Source: Bradysia coprophila
Taxonomy: Eukaryota > Arthropoda > Insecta > Diptera > Sciaridae
Assembly (NCBI RefSeq): GCF_014529535.1
Contig: NW_023503334.1
Location: 434,001-498,000 of the forward strand
Reading direction: 5' to 3'
Length of the DNA stretch: 64,000 nucleotides
The notes under the pieces were generated by a model. That model had not been told where the DNA came from. It searched no databases and saw only the letters and a list, made by a program, of their open reading frames with translations. Position numbers and translations under genes: made by a program. Of the stretch, positions 12,001 to 23,076 are shown piece after piece (positions within the stretch are counted from its first letter, which is position 1; every line of letters starts with the position of its first letter).

Positions 12001-13294
12001 AGTATCAAGTATTATATATAGACGGGACGTAAATACTAAGGGGCTCAGCCCCACTCTAGCATCTCAGCAGTTACTAACACGGCTAACTGCTAAGGTTACA
12101 TGTTTGGATAACGATAAGTGATTCTTTACACTTACAATATACAATACAGACCTGCAGTCCCCAATATTTTGAAAATGTGAAAATAGATTCTGATTATTCT
12201 TTGTCCATTTGTGTTAAATGAGAATCATTCAATTCGTAATAATGTAACATTTTAGAGAACCACAGATCCAAGTAAATGCAACAATAACTGCAACTTCAAT
12301 AGGTATCCCTTTAGAAGCGACTAACGACTAAACGACTAGGAGGGAGAGAAGTTTCTACTGTGAAGGATCAATACATTTTTTTTAATTCTCTTACATTTTG
12401 AGTTACATGTGTAAATACGTGCATAGTGTCTCAATAATCCTGATTTTCGCCCTACTTTATGAACGGCCCCCAAAAGCAATATCGTGAAAGACTCTCATTT
12501 AACCTTGTGATTACCGGGTGATCATCACCCGGAAAACACTTTCCAGTTACGGCTCTGGCCACACATTGTCAATGAGTGAGATGAACGATGAATTCATACA
12601 TTGATCAGATTTCATATTTGCATGTGACAAAAAGTCGACATTATTGTGCTAATTTTTCGTGATGTTTATCTTTCACACATTGTGAAAAGGTTTAGCCGAA
12701 TGGCTGCTTGTATACACGGTTCATTCTCTAATTCTTTTAACCTACATATTATTATATTGTAGCCATTAGGCTGATACACTTTGTTTGTACCTATGCTATA
12801 ATAAGACAACGTAAAAATTTTGAAATCGTGTAGAATGAATGAATTGTATGAATGAGTTGAACATAATGCGACAACTTTGTAATACCAAAATTTTTTATTT
12901 CGATCATGCAAGAAATTCAAACTTTCAACGCCATCGCCATGCACTCAAAATTGTCCGTTACATTTGCAAATTTCCATTATAATTCCGAATTTAAACTTTA
13001 ATTACAGAACAGTTTCCTTGGCTGCCACATTCTTGCTATGTGGGCGAATCATGTAAACCCAGAACTGGCTCTTGCATATTATACACGGAAATAAGGGAAT
13101 GCTGTTGCGACCGAGCAATAGCAAAGCAATGTAAGATTATAATGACACCAACGAATATGGTAGTTTTCAAATTTCGAAATAATTTTTCCTTTTGTATAAT
13201 TACAGGGGAAACAGTTTTTTCGTCTTCAACACGTTTTGCTGTACAAATGTCTTTCACTTTATTTTTATATGTTTTGGCTTTTGTAATGTTATGA
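9072..13294 (+). CDS. Cys-rich, probable GPI-anchored protein with two CCCD modules (4 exons)
   Basis: Exons are modelled at 9072-9300, 9365-9478, 13008-13130 and 13206-13294. Introns are 64 nt, 3.5 kb and 75 nt, all GT-AG, and all three junctions are phase 1. The product is 184 residues. Residues 83-109 and 124-149 are two copies of one pattern: C-x4/5-C-x6/7-C-x8/9-CCC-D, one per exon, the second followed by RAIAKQWE. The C-terminus has SSST (161-164) and then a hydrophobic tail (about 170-184), as in GPI-anchored proteins, so an extracellular surface role is inferred. There is an N-glycosylation site at N89 (NST). The N-terminus is least sure: exon 1 has only a weak hydrophobic stretch, its donor (AAAA|GTTACT) is poor, and an upstream signal-peptide exon may have been missed. 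The 75-nt intron is a multiple of three and open, so it could be retained without a frameshift. The family was not recognised. Confidence 0.6.
10605..10742. mobile_element. MITE in the long intron of the Cys-rich gene
   Basis: Imperfect terminal inverted repeats of about 30 bp bound the element: tttttcagctgatacactca at the left and its counterpart tgagtagaccagctgaaaca at the right. A fragment of the same family (tttgtatgagtggatcagct) lies at 34009-34040. Confidence 0.55.
11780..11942. repeat. Tandem duplication of about 80-87 bp
   Basis: Two adjacent units share cgacattgtaaa, gtcartgt, gagcatgtagttt and cgacataaatctaggatcgc. The second unit begins near 11866. The 96-codon open frame ending at 11844 crosses the first unit and lacks other support. 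Confidence 0.6.
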
Positions 13295-13415
13295 CTGTGA
13301 TTCTGTGAACATTCACACAAAAAAAAAACAAATGAAGAGAATATTTGAAAGCGACGCCATCAGTCTTTGAAAGCAGCCATGAAAATTGTAACGTTTGTGT
13401 TACATTAAAATTTAG

Positions 13416-13421
13416 AATAAA
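13416..13421 (+). terminator. Candidate polyadenylation signal (Cys-rich gene)
   Basis: This is an AATAAA hexamer 122 nt after the stop codon of the Cys-rich gene, on the same strand. Such hexamers are frequent in AT-rich DNA, so support is positional only. Confidence 0.35.
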
Positions 13422-14392
13422 AATTTTAATTGTGAAAAGTGGGATAACCGTTGTAAGATTTTCGCTGCAAACTCTGTTAGATGAATATATATGCACACAA
13501 TAACTGCGGTTTCATAGATTCACGGAACACACCGGAACACACACGCGAGAAAAGGTATGCATTATTCACGGGGCTGCTTGCAATAAAAGTTCCGTCATAC
13601 GGAAAGTATATTTAACCGATACAGAATATGCATTGAGAAGAGAATACCGGTGTGGTGTAAGTATGACTGCTGATTTATTAATGTGACCACTGGGGAAACT
13701 AGAAATTCATGCGATTCACAGATTGAACAGTTTTTTTATGTTTAAAAATGAGCAAAAGAGCAGCAGAGTTGTTGGTGCAAAATTTTGAAAATCAGTTCTA
13801 TTACCGGGGTAAATATTAACCAGTTCACTATTTGACATGCTAAAACCCTATTATCGATGCGATTGTTGGACAATAATTGAATCGTTAAATATGGAAAGAG
13901 GACGTGTGACAATAGCAAATTCTAAGAAAAATGTAAATAAAATCGAAAAGTAAAAATGAAGCACTTACCACTGTCGGCAAGAAAATGCAACTGTCATTAT
14001 TCTTATAATTCGCTAATGTGACATATCATTTAATTATCCAATTGAATAGTTCACATTCTCTCCTGAACAACAAGCTTCAACCTTCAACGGTGGACAAAAT
14101 ATTGTCAAGTCTTACTTGTTTTCTAAACTCTCTAATTTTTAAATGGCTCTAACATCATGTAACTTTTGATCGATCCACACAAAAAAATATTTTGCCTCTG
14201 TAACGACTCGACATTTGTTCGGAGAAAAACAAATGTTTTGATCATCGACAGCAAAGTCAAAAATGTTAGATGCACTCTGCCCAGTGTTCTTTTATAGCGA
14301 AATATTTGATACAAAATATTGAATGGATCGATTTTTTGTCAAACACTAAACGATACTTTAAACAAACAAAAAGACAAATTTAATGATTACAA

Positions 14393-14416
14393 TACGTCTG
14401 CCGTGTCTAAAAGGTT
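14393..14416 (-). repeat. Isolated TTAA-type terminus
   Basis: The segment cgtctgccgtgtctaaaagg followed by TTAA is, on the minus strand, TTAACCTTTTAGACACGGCA. This resembles the termini of the TTAA-flanked MITE family (TTAACCTGT..CAGACGGC). No partner end was identified nearby. Confidence 0.35.
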
Positions 14417-14971
14417 AAATTAATAAAAATTAAATTAATTTGCAAAAACTTAGAGTCTACTCTACTTTGTACGAGGCTTAAAAATTGATAACAATTACGA
14501 CAAATAAAAATGGGAAATTATATTCGACCAATATTTTTTGATCGACGACCATTGGAATTTTTCCTTTTACAAATATTTTAATTCTCGCTACCGTTATTAT
14601 CATCAAATTGGTACCAATAAGATGGAAATATTGGTAAATGGAATTATTTTTAACGCTCAACCCAAAACTAATAACGTTCGATTATTACCATCCAAATAAA
14701 AATTACGACAGATCACAATCTCAGATTGCCACTAACATCTCTTCCGTTCATGTGTTCATTTATTTACTAATCGTTAACATTAGAAAATTTTTAATGTAAA
14801 GAAAATGAAACTGCTGCTCTGCCGCTCTATATTCTACTGTTGTTTACAGTTTTCCACCAATGGATACATCTATCAAGGGTATTGATAGCGGTACAGTTTT
14901 TCGAAGGTTTTCTGTAAACAACAATCGAATAGAGCCTGTTCTCTAGTTTATACTTATTTATAAAAACCCTC

Positions 14972-16410
14972 TTATGATCGGTGAGGTCTCCGCGTGTAAA
15001 AATTATTAGCATTCTGGTACTTGATGTCCGATTCGTTGAAAAATTTCCGATAAATGTAATCAGATTTGGGAAATTGTGAATCACTTTCAAATTCATCACC
15101 GTCACCAGTTGTAATTGGATCCAAAGTTGTATCCTTGAGATCAGCGTCGCCTTTATCTAAATTTTCACGCATAATGGCCTTACTGCGTGATGCACCAGCG
15201 GTCATAACCATTACCTGGGAAATGATTTTGGTTTTGAATTAATTAGTTCATTCTGCAACATTATTGCTGATATTGAGGTGTATAATATTTCGGGTGATCG
15301 AGTGAAGTTTTTAGCCTCTTAACAAACGTCGTTTGATACACAATCTTTTACTTCATCAATTTTAGCATATATTCACTCGAGCTTATTGTCTATTTTTGTT
15401 TGTGCAGTCGATAAGAGACGACTAACTGATTTAAAAAAAAAATTGTATGAAATCATACCTTTCTTAGTAACACACAGCCACTTCAACTCATATTAAACGG
15501 TTCATAAACCACACAAAATTATTTTAGTTCGTTTAGCCCTGTCTATATACACCTCAATACCACAACAATGTGGCACAACATGTGATACACCTCAATCTCG
15601 ATGTACAACTTACTGTTGGATTCATTGCCAACATGTGCTCCTTTAAACAACTTTGAAGAATGTTCAGGAAGAATAAAAATGCTAGCAATGTGAGTGCGGA
15701 CATAGCTGAAGAGTTGCCTTTACTTTTGTGACGCGGCTGAGCGTGACTGTAACCTCCACCGTAAGAATGGACTTCAGCATATGTGTCGTGAGGAGGTTGA
15801 TAATGATGTCCTCCTCCTCCTCCACCACCACCTCCATAGCCTTGGTCATGTCTACAATTTCGAATTGTAATAAATGAACGATTTATGGAGTCGAATCTTG
15901 CGTTTATTTACCCATATCCACCAGCAGGAGCTGATGAGCCGTATTTCAGTCCGTAGCCGTGTGGATTGTTAGGACTGTAATTAAGTCAGAAATAAATTGA
16001 AAATCGCGAACGTTCATTTACATACATCAATTTTGGTCGCCGTACAAATGCTGAACAATCACCTGAAAATCCCAACTAAAGTTTTCTTTGTGACGAAATA
16101 TGCGAAAAGCTGTGAAAACGAATTTCCTTTCGCAATAAATCGACGTACGATATAAATACGGATTTAGTTGATTGTTTTAGGTGATTAGTTTCAGCAAAAT
16201 CTATTGGTTTCGGTGTCCAAAACGTAGAACATTCGATGAAAGATATACTCACATGTAGCCCGGATAGTAGGCATTATCGTACATTTCCGACGGTTGAGTA
16301 ATGTATGGATTATGGGCATATCCTTGAAACATTCGTTCAATGTCACCATACTGGTTTTTCGCTGATGAAATTATGCCACCAGTTGACTTTAGTAAATTTG
16401 TCAAACTCAT
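14972..16410 (-). CDS. Gly-rich single-pass membrane protein, DUF4786-like (4 exons)
   Basis: Exons in coding order are 16410-16253, 15974-15912, 15851-15614 and 15214-14972. Junctions are phase 2, 2 and 0, all GT-AG, giving 233 residues and a TAA stop. The ATG at 16410 is the first in frame after an upstream TAA. Residues 1-74 are Tyr/Asn/Pro-rich (FQGYAHNPYITQPSE), followed by nine glycines (80-88) and a His/Tyr/Gly stretch. A hydrophobic segment at about 125-142 (SALTLLAFLFFLNILQS) is the only membrane span. Next comes the junction AMNPT|VMVMTAG, then a polar acidic tail ending RRPHRS. The membrane segment with NPTVMVMTAG resembles insect proteins annotated with DUF4786; that is from memory, not a search. 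There is no clear signal peptide. Function is unknown. The last intron (15215-15613) carries a TTAA-type MITE remnant. Confidence 0.75.
15336..15425 (-). mobile_element. TTAA-type MITE remnant in an intron
   Basis: The sequence gatacacaatcttttacttc, then catatattcactcgagctta and gtgcagtcgataagag follows the order of the 37953-38171 element in reverse orientation, without either terminus. It lies wholly inside the last intron of the 14972-16410 gene. Confidence 0.4.
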
Positions 16411-17600
16411 TTTACATGGAAAATGTTCACTTGTTGAACGTTAGATTTCAACTGGCGTTGTTTTTTTTTGTGTGTGCTGAAGCTCACATGTAAAATGTTA
16501 GATGAACAATTTTCCTGTGCACGCACTTGTATGCACATACGGTAAACTAAGAGATCTGCATGTTTTTGTTTGTGTGTCATTTGTTGCAAGAATTATTTTT
16601 TTTTCGGTACTTATTCCATGGTGCTGTACGTGACTTAACTGTATAGTCTGGAATTATCTGTAAACGGAAAACCTTCACAAGAAGCATGTACAACAGTTTT
16701 TTATACGAAGCCATTTGAAAGAATGTTACGAATTAATAGCTCTTCAACGGTGTCTAACTATTTTTTTGTGTGTGTACAATTCATATAGATCAATAAAGTG
16801 GCTTTTGAATAGCTACTCAGGAAGACTTTGACACTTTTAAGTATTCTTATCGGCTGGTGACACAAGAAATTGTTTAGTCTTTTCCGACGGGTGTAGCTAT
16901 ATTATTGTTTTACTCACAGTGAGCATTTACATCTTGACTATGCTAAACAGACCAATGCATTATGTCTAATGTGTGCTGAACAGGTCATTAAATCTTTAAT
17001 GTTTTTATGCTCACAAAAATATCTAAGCTAATAGAGTAAATTGTCTCGCTTCGTCATAATAATAAAAAAAAATATTTTTTTTCCGTTTCGTCGCGTAAAT
17101 TTTCACCGTACACACAAAGAAATAAAATATTTTTGGCGATTACAGAGAATACCAGAGAGGAATACCGGAGAGAAATGCAATTATAATTGAGGTGTTTTCG
17201 GTTAAATAATTATTTTTCTTCATATTCACACTTGCCGTGAATTTAATTTTTTTCATTAAATTAACTGTGATTGAGTCTATATTTGCAGCAGTTATTATTC
17301 TCGCAAGCATAATAAATTTTCTTTGCGTGTGTAGGTCAGTACACTTGCTAGATAAATTTCCTTACAATTTTTATGACTGGGTGATTTTTAGAAAACTTTG
17401 GATTTATTCTTAATCGAATAAAATTATCGATAATTCATTGTCGAACTAAAGATAAAGCTTGGAAGGATTCACATATCATTATGTGCCTAGAATAGCCACA
17501 ATACTAACATATTTTTAACTCTTTTGCACTGTTAACAAATGATTTTTAATACATTTATTCGTACTGGTAGCTTTTCATTTTTAAAGAATCGTAGAACTTA
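16411..17600. other. Intergenic DNA between two minus-strand genes
   Basis: This contains the presumed promoter and 5'UTR of the gene starting at 16410. No TATA box in a convincing position and no further exon could be supported. Small antisense frames near 16305-16589 overlap the first exon and are shadows. Confidence 0.4.
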
Positions 17601-17604
17601 TTTT

Positions 17605-17757
17605 TGGCTAGCATAGTAACAGTTTTACTATTCAAACTTCAAACTATTACTTCATTTGATCGAAGATTTTGCTATATAAGACCTGATTAGTCAGAGCTTG
17701 TCGTTTATTATTGCTGTCGTTGTCGATAACAGATGGCATCCGTCTGTAACAGGTTAA
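17605..17757 (-). mobile_element. TTAA-type MITE, left half of an inverted pair
   Basis: The right end is cgtctgtaacaggTTAA (TTAA at 17754-17757), preceded by gttgtcgataacagatgg, cagagcttgtcgtttattat and attacttcatttgatcgaag. This is the reverse orientation of the element at 37953-38171. The other end, expected near 17600, has decayed. Confidence 0.7.
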
Positions 17758-17868
17758 ATCGATTATTGATTTCCACTTGTCTAAGCAATGAGGATAAATA
17801 AAAAAATTTCGGAGGAAAATTAGTCTTGATTTCCATCTATGAAAAAAGCACTCCGTTGCGCTTACATT

Positions 17869-18088
17869 TTAACCTGTCATATACGGCTATTCATCTGTTA
17901 TCGAGAACGACGACAAAAATAATGACAAGCTCTCGTTAATATGGTTCTTTAATGATGCATGATGCAATGCATGTTAAGAGAATTGAAGTACAAGATTTGA
18001 AATCAACAGATTAAAAATACTTTGATCGATGGAAGTAATAGAACCAATAATAATACTGGTCAAATGCTTGCCATCTGGTACAGGTTGT
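17869..18088 (+). mobile_element. TTAA-type MITE, right half of an inverted pair
   Basis: It starts TTAACCTGTCATATACGGC at 17869 and ends gccatctggtacaggTTGT at 18088, so one flanking TTAA has mutated. Length is 220 bp, close to the 219 bp of the intact copy. It faces the copy at 17605-17757, making an inverted pair separated by about 110 bp. Confidence 0.75.
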
Positions 18089-18363
18089 GGAAATCAAGCC
18101 TTACAACGAAGTTGGAGAGTTTTTGATTACCTGTGGAAGTATGAATATTGTGTGCATCGACGTTCCCTGCTGAACTGTTTTTATATAGATCCATGTATCG
18201 TGGATGTAAAACAGAAATCAAATAAGGTCGTAAGAGTGGTAGTAGTTGATCAGATAATTTAAAAAAGACAAAGCGCTCACATAATAACCAGTGCAAATGT
18301 TAATTTTCGCAACAAGTGACGAAAAGTTGGACTTTCCGTTGTTCTTATTGCGAAAAACGTTGT

Positions 18364-18458
18364 ATACAACTCGATGATAAATGCTTTTTTAGGCACACGA
18401 TGTGTATTGCACTATCTTCACATCTAGTGCCTAAAAAGCATTTATCACTCGGTTGTAT
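18364..18458. repeat. Foldback element
   Basis: Inverted arms of about 32 nt: atacaactcgatgataaatg... (18364-18397) and its near complement (18427-18458), with a 29-nt loop (acgatgtgtattgcact...). It lies about 70 bp beyond the 3' end of the protease gene. Confidence 0.8.
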
Positions 18459-18486
18459 GATTAACTATTAATCATCGTACTTCATT

Positions 18487-18492
18487 TTTATT
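18487..18492 (-). terminator. Candidate polyadenylation signal (protease gene)
   Basis: TTTATT on the plus strand reads AATAAA on the minus strand, 34 nt past the protease stop codon. Confidence 0.45.
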
Positions 18493-18526
18493 GTTTAGCC
18501 TGAATTTATAATCGTGATATTCTCAT

Positions 18527-21500
18527 TTAGTACAGTACATAAAACACACTTAATACTAACAGCAATACACTACTCGTCACAATTTCACTGCTGCTCTTTT
18601 CTGTTATCCAATCTCGATAATATCTTACATCTGTGTATACACCAGGGAAGTATGGAAAAGCGCAACCATTTCCAAATGATACAACGCCCGTCAGTACATT
18701 GTCACAAACGAGCGGCCCGCCAGAATCGCCCTTTAAATCAAAATGCAAATCTCAGTTAATCCATTGCAGTTCGTATTCATAATACAATGAATGGGTTTTT
18801 GCTCTATGGAACGAATAACGATCCGTGAATGTTATTAAGCTCTTCAAAGAGCTTTTGTAATTTTTTTCTTCTTACTTTTCGAACGTTTTATGGAAAAACA
18901 TGAAAATGTATAAGCTAAACAAAAGTTTGTATAGCTATTCGAAACTTCGGTCGGATCTATTAATGCTTGGCTTCTCGTATATAAGGTAAAACTTGTTTGA
19001 AATGTTATTTAATATTATTGAAAAAAAAAGTTTCATTTATTGATTTAAAAAATTTTAAAGTGATTACTGGTACGGCTGACTATTCGGGGTATTAATATGT
19101 TTACTACTGGAACCCGAGTAAAATAATTTTAATTGCAAAACTTCATTCTTTTCTCTACTATTATCAGCACGGATAATGACTTCCCGGTTTCTTTTTAGAG
19201 TAAGTAACTAGATTGTCAGCATATCCAAACAATTTACAAACATTTTCTCGCGCTTTTTTATGAATGATATTTGCCTTTAAGTCTGTTGGCTCTAGAAGGT
19301 TGCTCCATTTTGGCTGGAAAAAATTAAATTACTGCGGATTTCGCAGAAATTTTATTTTTTATTTTTTTCCCAATCAGCGCAAATTTGTGAAAGTTTTTTT
19401 TTTGTATTTTGGTTGAAACTTAAAACCTAACATCCTTTATGTTCCCATCTTTGCTAACAAGAAAATTTGCGATGCTTTTTACGCCTTCGATTAGCTTCGA
19501 TTTATCTTGAACTGTCTAAAATATTCGCAAAAAGGAAGTGTTCAAGAACCCAAGAAAATTGTGGAAATTTTTTTTCTCAAAGATAGACTGTGTTTGTAAT
19601 TCATTGCAATTCGATAATTCTTACCTGACATGCATCCACACCGCCTTCCAAATAATATCCAGCACAAATCATGCCGGGTTGTATATAGCTACCAAAACTA
19701 TTTGTACAATCCATTAAGCTGACAATTGGCACCGTAGCTGTCAAAAGAGTATTACTTGGTTGCGAACCGTAAATGTTCTATAAAATAAACTCAGTTTTCA
19801 TATTCATGTTTTGTGAAAGCTTCATAATAATATCACACTGACGTATTCCGTTGATCCCCATCCAGACACCTCGCACATAGTTAACTCGTTAACACCTTTC
19901 TCGGCAATACGAATCGGTCTGACAGCCTCATTGAAAATTAAACTGTCGTTGAACAGTATAATTGCTATGTCATTTACATAATTTATGGTGTAATTTTCAT
20001 GGACTATGATTTTGGACACATTTCTGTAAATGGTGAAATTGGTTGTTGTGTTTAACAGCAACGAACCCATTACAATCATAAGATCTTCTGGCCGATGTTG
20101 CCTGAAACAGAAATTAGAGATTGAGTCTAAAACAGTAAAATTGTGCCCTAACTGCCATATTGCCATTTACATTGTTGCATTTTCACCACGAAACATACAA
20201 TGAGCAGCTGTTAATACCGCATTTGCGGAAATCAAACTACCGCCACATATAAATCCAAATCCTTCACCTTCACGTTCTCGTTCTGCTAGACGAATGGACA
20301 CCTTTAAATTCGTTTTCAAATGTTCAACCAATTAAGCTCAAATTTAAAGAGAAAAAATTACTTGGTGAGCTACAGCACTTTGTTGTGCAATTTGACCTCC
20401 GATTATTCTTAAGTCATATGCGAAAGCTGGAAAAGAAATTAATTGGAGTTGATTAGTCCAAGTCGGAAAAAATTCTTCTGGTTTTATTTTTCTATTATTA
20501 TACATTGTTCCACTCAGTCTTAGTAAACAGACAATTTTCTAGAAGAATTCGATGGTGTTTAGCACTTAAAAGTTACTAAAACTTCTCAACATTTCAGTAG
20601 CACAGAGATTTCATAAATTGACGCACATGTGAACAGTCGCATCTATTACTACATTTTGACTAAAGTATTCTTAAGAGTGATCGATTTTAAATCTTGTACT
20701 TCATTTATTGAACATATGCTTCTAGCTATACATATAAGACCGCGTTAGTCACAAGTCGCCGTTTATTCCTGTAATAGTTATCGATAAATAATGACAACCG
20801 TCATCAAAACGGAAAATATTTGAATGCTAATGGTCTCAGAATTCGCTTTGCAAGAGATTGTTAAGACAGGAGTTATATGCTTTCCAGTGCGAGTTAAAAC
20901 ACACAACACATGCACATGTACACGCATACATGTATGAAAATTTGGACTCTTTTTGACGTCTGACATCCGATCGTTAATGCTAAGGGCCAACACCCTGTTG
21001 CCAACACTTCTCTACTCCACTACTTTCAATCAAGTTTTGGTAATAGTGGAATCATAAGTCCTGGAGAACAGTAACTTAACACTTCAACGATTTGTCTGAA
21101 ATTAAATCCGATCAAATCCGTTGAAAGACATTTCTAGAAGTCAAATTTTAAAATTTCCGTTCTTTGGCTGTAAAAATGTTATCAAAATCGCTCAAAAATA
21201 TCCGAGTAGCTGTTAACATTGCAGAGACTCACAATTTTAAAACATAAGTATCATTCTCACAGCAGCAATTTTCATGTTTTATCTATACCACATCAAAATC
21301 GACTACAAAAGTATCGTTAAAATTTATTTTTATATGCACAAATGTACAGGACACACAACACTGTATCTTGCTTGCCATAATGAATTATTTCATATATAAA
21401 TAAAAGAAAGTGTATTAATGTTGGTGGATCGTTCGCCTTATATAGTCAGTCTTTAAAAAGTATCGTTGGGAAACGAAAAATGAAAACATTTTTATAATGC

Positions 21501-22154
21501 AAGTCTAACCTAAGGCGCAGAAAATTATCTTCAGATTTAACATCAACTACATCGGATCTTTGGTCACAAAATAAAAACTTTCTTGTGGTAGTTCTTGTGT
21601 CCTGATTGAAGTGCTTTCAATCTTAAAATTGTAAACTTTAAGTACTTTTCAAATAATTAAAGGACATTTTAGCATCTCCGACACCACACCGCACATAAAT
21701 TTATTTTAATGTCCATGAATGAACAATATTCTGAGTATAAATGTCTGGTTTCATGCTGCAAACCGAATTCACATTTCGAATATATTTAGAAGATGCATAA
21801 AGTTTCGTCCATAATGATACAATATTCTGACAACAAGACGCCGGGAATTGTTTACCGACACTCGATAGTTATCCACTCTGCAATGATGATTAAGTCATTT
21901 ATAAAAATAATTGAACAAAAATCCACATTGTGCACTAAAAAACGTGTTTGCCTGTCAGAAATGGTGATCAGTATAGTGGTAAACGTTGTTTACATCGGAA
22001 TCGAAATTTCCCGGTAAATCCATTTCCGATTTTAATTAACATCCAGACTCATTAAAAATTTTGTATTGCAAATACATTTACCACTTCTGGAACAACAAAT
22101 TGCTGCTAAAATGAGAAAAGCAGCAAGTCCAGATCTTATACAATTAGTACACAT
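18527..22154 (-). CDS. Trypsin-like serine protease (S1A), secreted or membrane-tethered (6 exons)
   Basis: Exons in coding order are 22154-22082, 20426-20362, 20301-20171, 20101-19843, 19777-19625 and 18730-18527, giving 294 residues; all junctions are GT-AG and in phase. A signal peptide (1-24, core [12 protein letters not shown]) is followed by a very short propeptide and the activation site R31|IIGG. The catalytic triad is complete: H80 in TAAHC, D134 in NDIAII, S230 in GDSGGP. D224 (DACQGDSGG) sits at the specificity-pocket position, so cleavage after Arg/Lys is expected. The chain has about five N-glycosylation sequons (107-141). After WITEKSSSE the C-terminus is hydrophobic (about 277-294), suggesting a GPI or membrane anchor. 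Intron 1 is about 1.65 kb and intron 5 about 0.9 kb; the others are 60-150 nt. There is no clip or other accessory domain. The natural substrate cannot be inferred. Confidence 0.9.
20690..20800 (-). mobile_element. TTAA-type MITE remnant in protease intron 1
   Basis: The order aatcttgtacttcatttatt, acatataagaccgcgttagt, gtcgccgtttattcctg and gttatcgataa matches the reverse orientation of the 37953-38171 element. Both termini are lost. It lies inside the 20427-22081 intron. Confidence 0.5.
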
Positions 22155-23076
22155 TTTAAAAAAAAAATTGTTTTTGAACTAGAAACTACGTGCTCTTGTA
22201 ACAACTGACTGGAGAAACAAAAGTAAGTTTTTATTCCCGTTCATGAAAATATATTTTACAGAGCTAATTAATTAACTTTTTTATCTAATCTTTACAATTT
22301 TAATGGCAGTGTATCTGATTTTCATTGTCGTGATATATTTTTTGTTGAGTAACATATAGACAAGTGTGTAATTTATCGCATTGTACTATGAAGCACTCAG
22401 GTATGGATCTTATATCCGAAATCATTGACACCGACAATAAGTGAGTGCGATAACTGTATATTTCCGGGTTTTACAATGTTGGATGAATACGACTAAAAAG
22501 ATTTACCGTTTGACGCCGGCCCTTAATAATTTAATGTTTCGTAGAATGTATTGTTTTGGACCAACTGGTAGAGATGAAAGACCAATGTGAAGTGTGTAGT
22601 TTACCTCTAAGCGAAATTATCCATCATCCGAATCCATTACCACCTCAATCACTTTCTTATTATGATGTTTTATGCAATCTCTTGTATTTATAGAAATTGA
22701 TTGGCCAATTAAATAACAATCTGACCCAATTTGTAATTATTTTTTATCAATAATTTGATTTCCGAAACAGCAGGCGCTACATTTTTATCGGCAATAAATG
22801 CTGTAATTTAGATTATTAAACCGAAAAGCCACCAAAATTGCGCACATTTTTAGAGGTAGTAAATTTTCGCAATTGATAGTAAAGATTTATTTAGAGTTTT
22901 AGGGGGAGGGGCAAAGAAGTTGAAGTCGAGGTAGACGTAGGCACAGAAAAGTGTACAGAATTTTCAAAAGTCATCAAAACATCAACTGAAATGCAGACAT
23001 GAGCTTGCTTCAGCTGTTTTTCAATCGATTGACCTGTAAACGAAAGGGTTACGATTATGCCTTGAATCAAAGATTC
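22155..23076. other. Upstream region of the protease gene
   Basis: No gene or convincing core promoter motif was seen. The 8-nt-or-longer open frames and AT-rich tracts here give no support for function. Confidence 0.3.
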
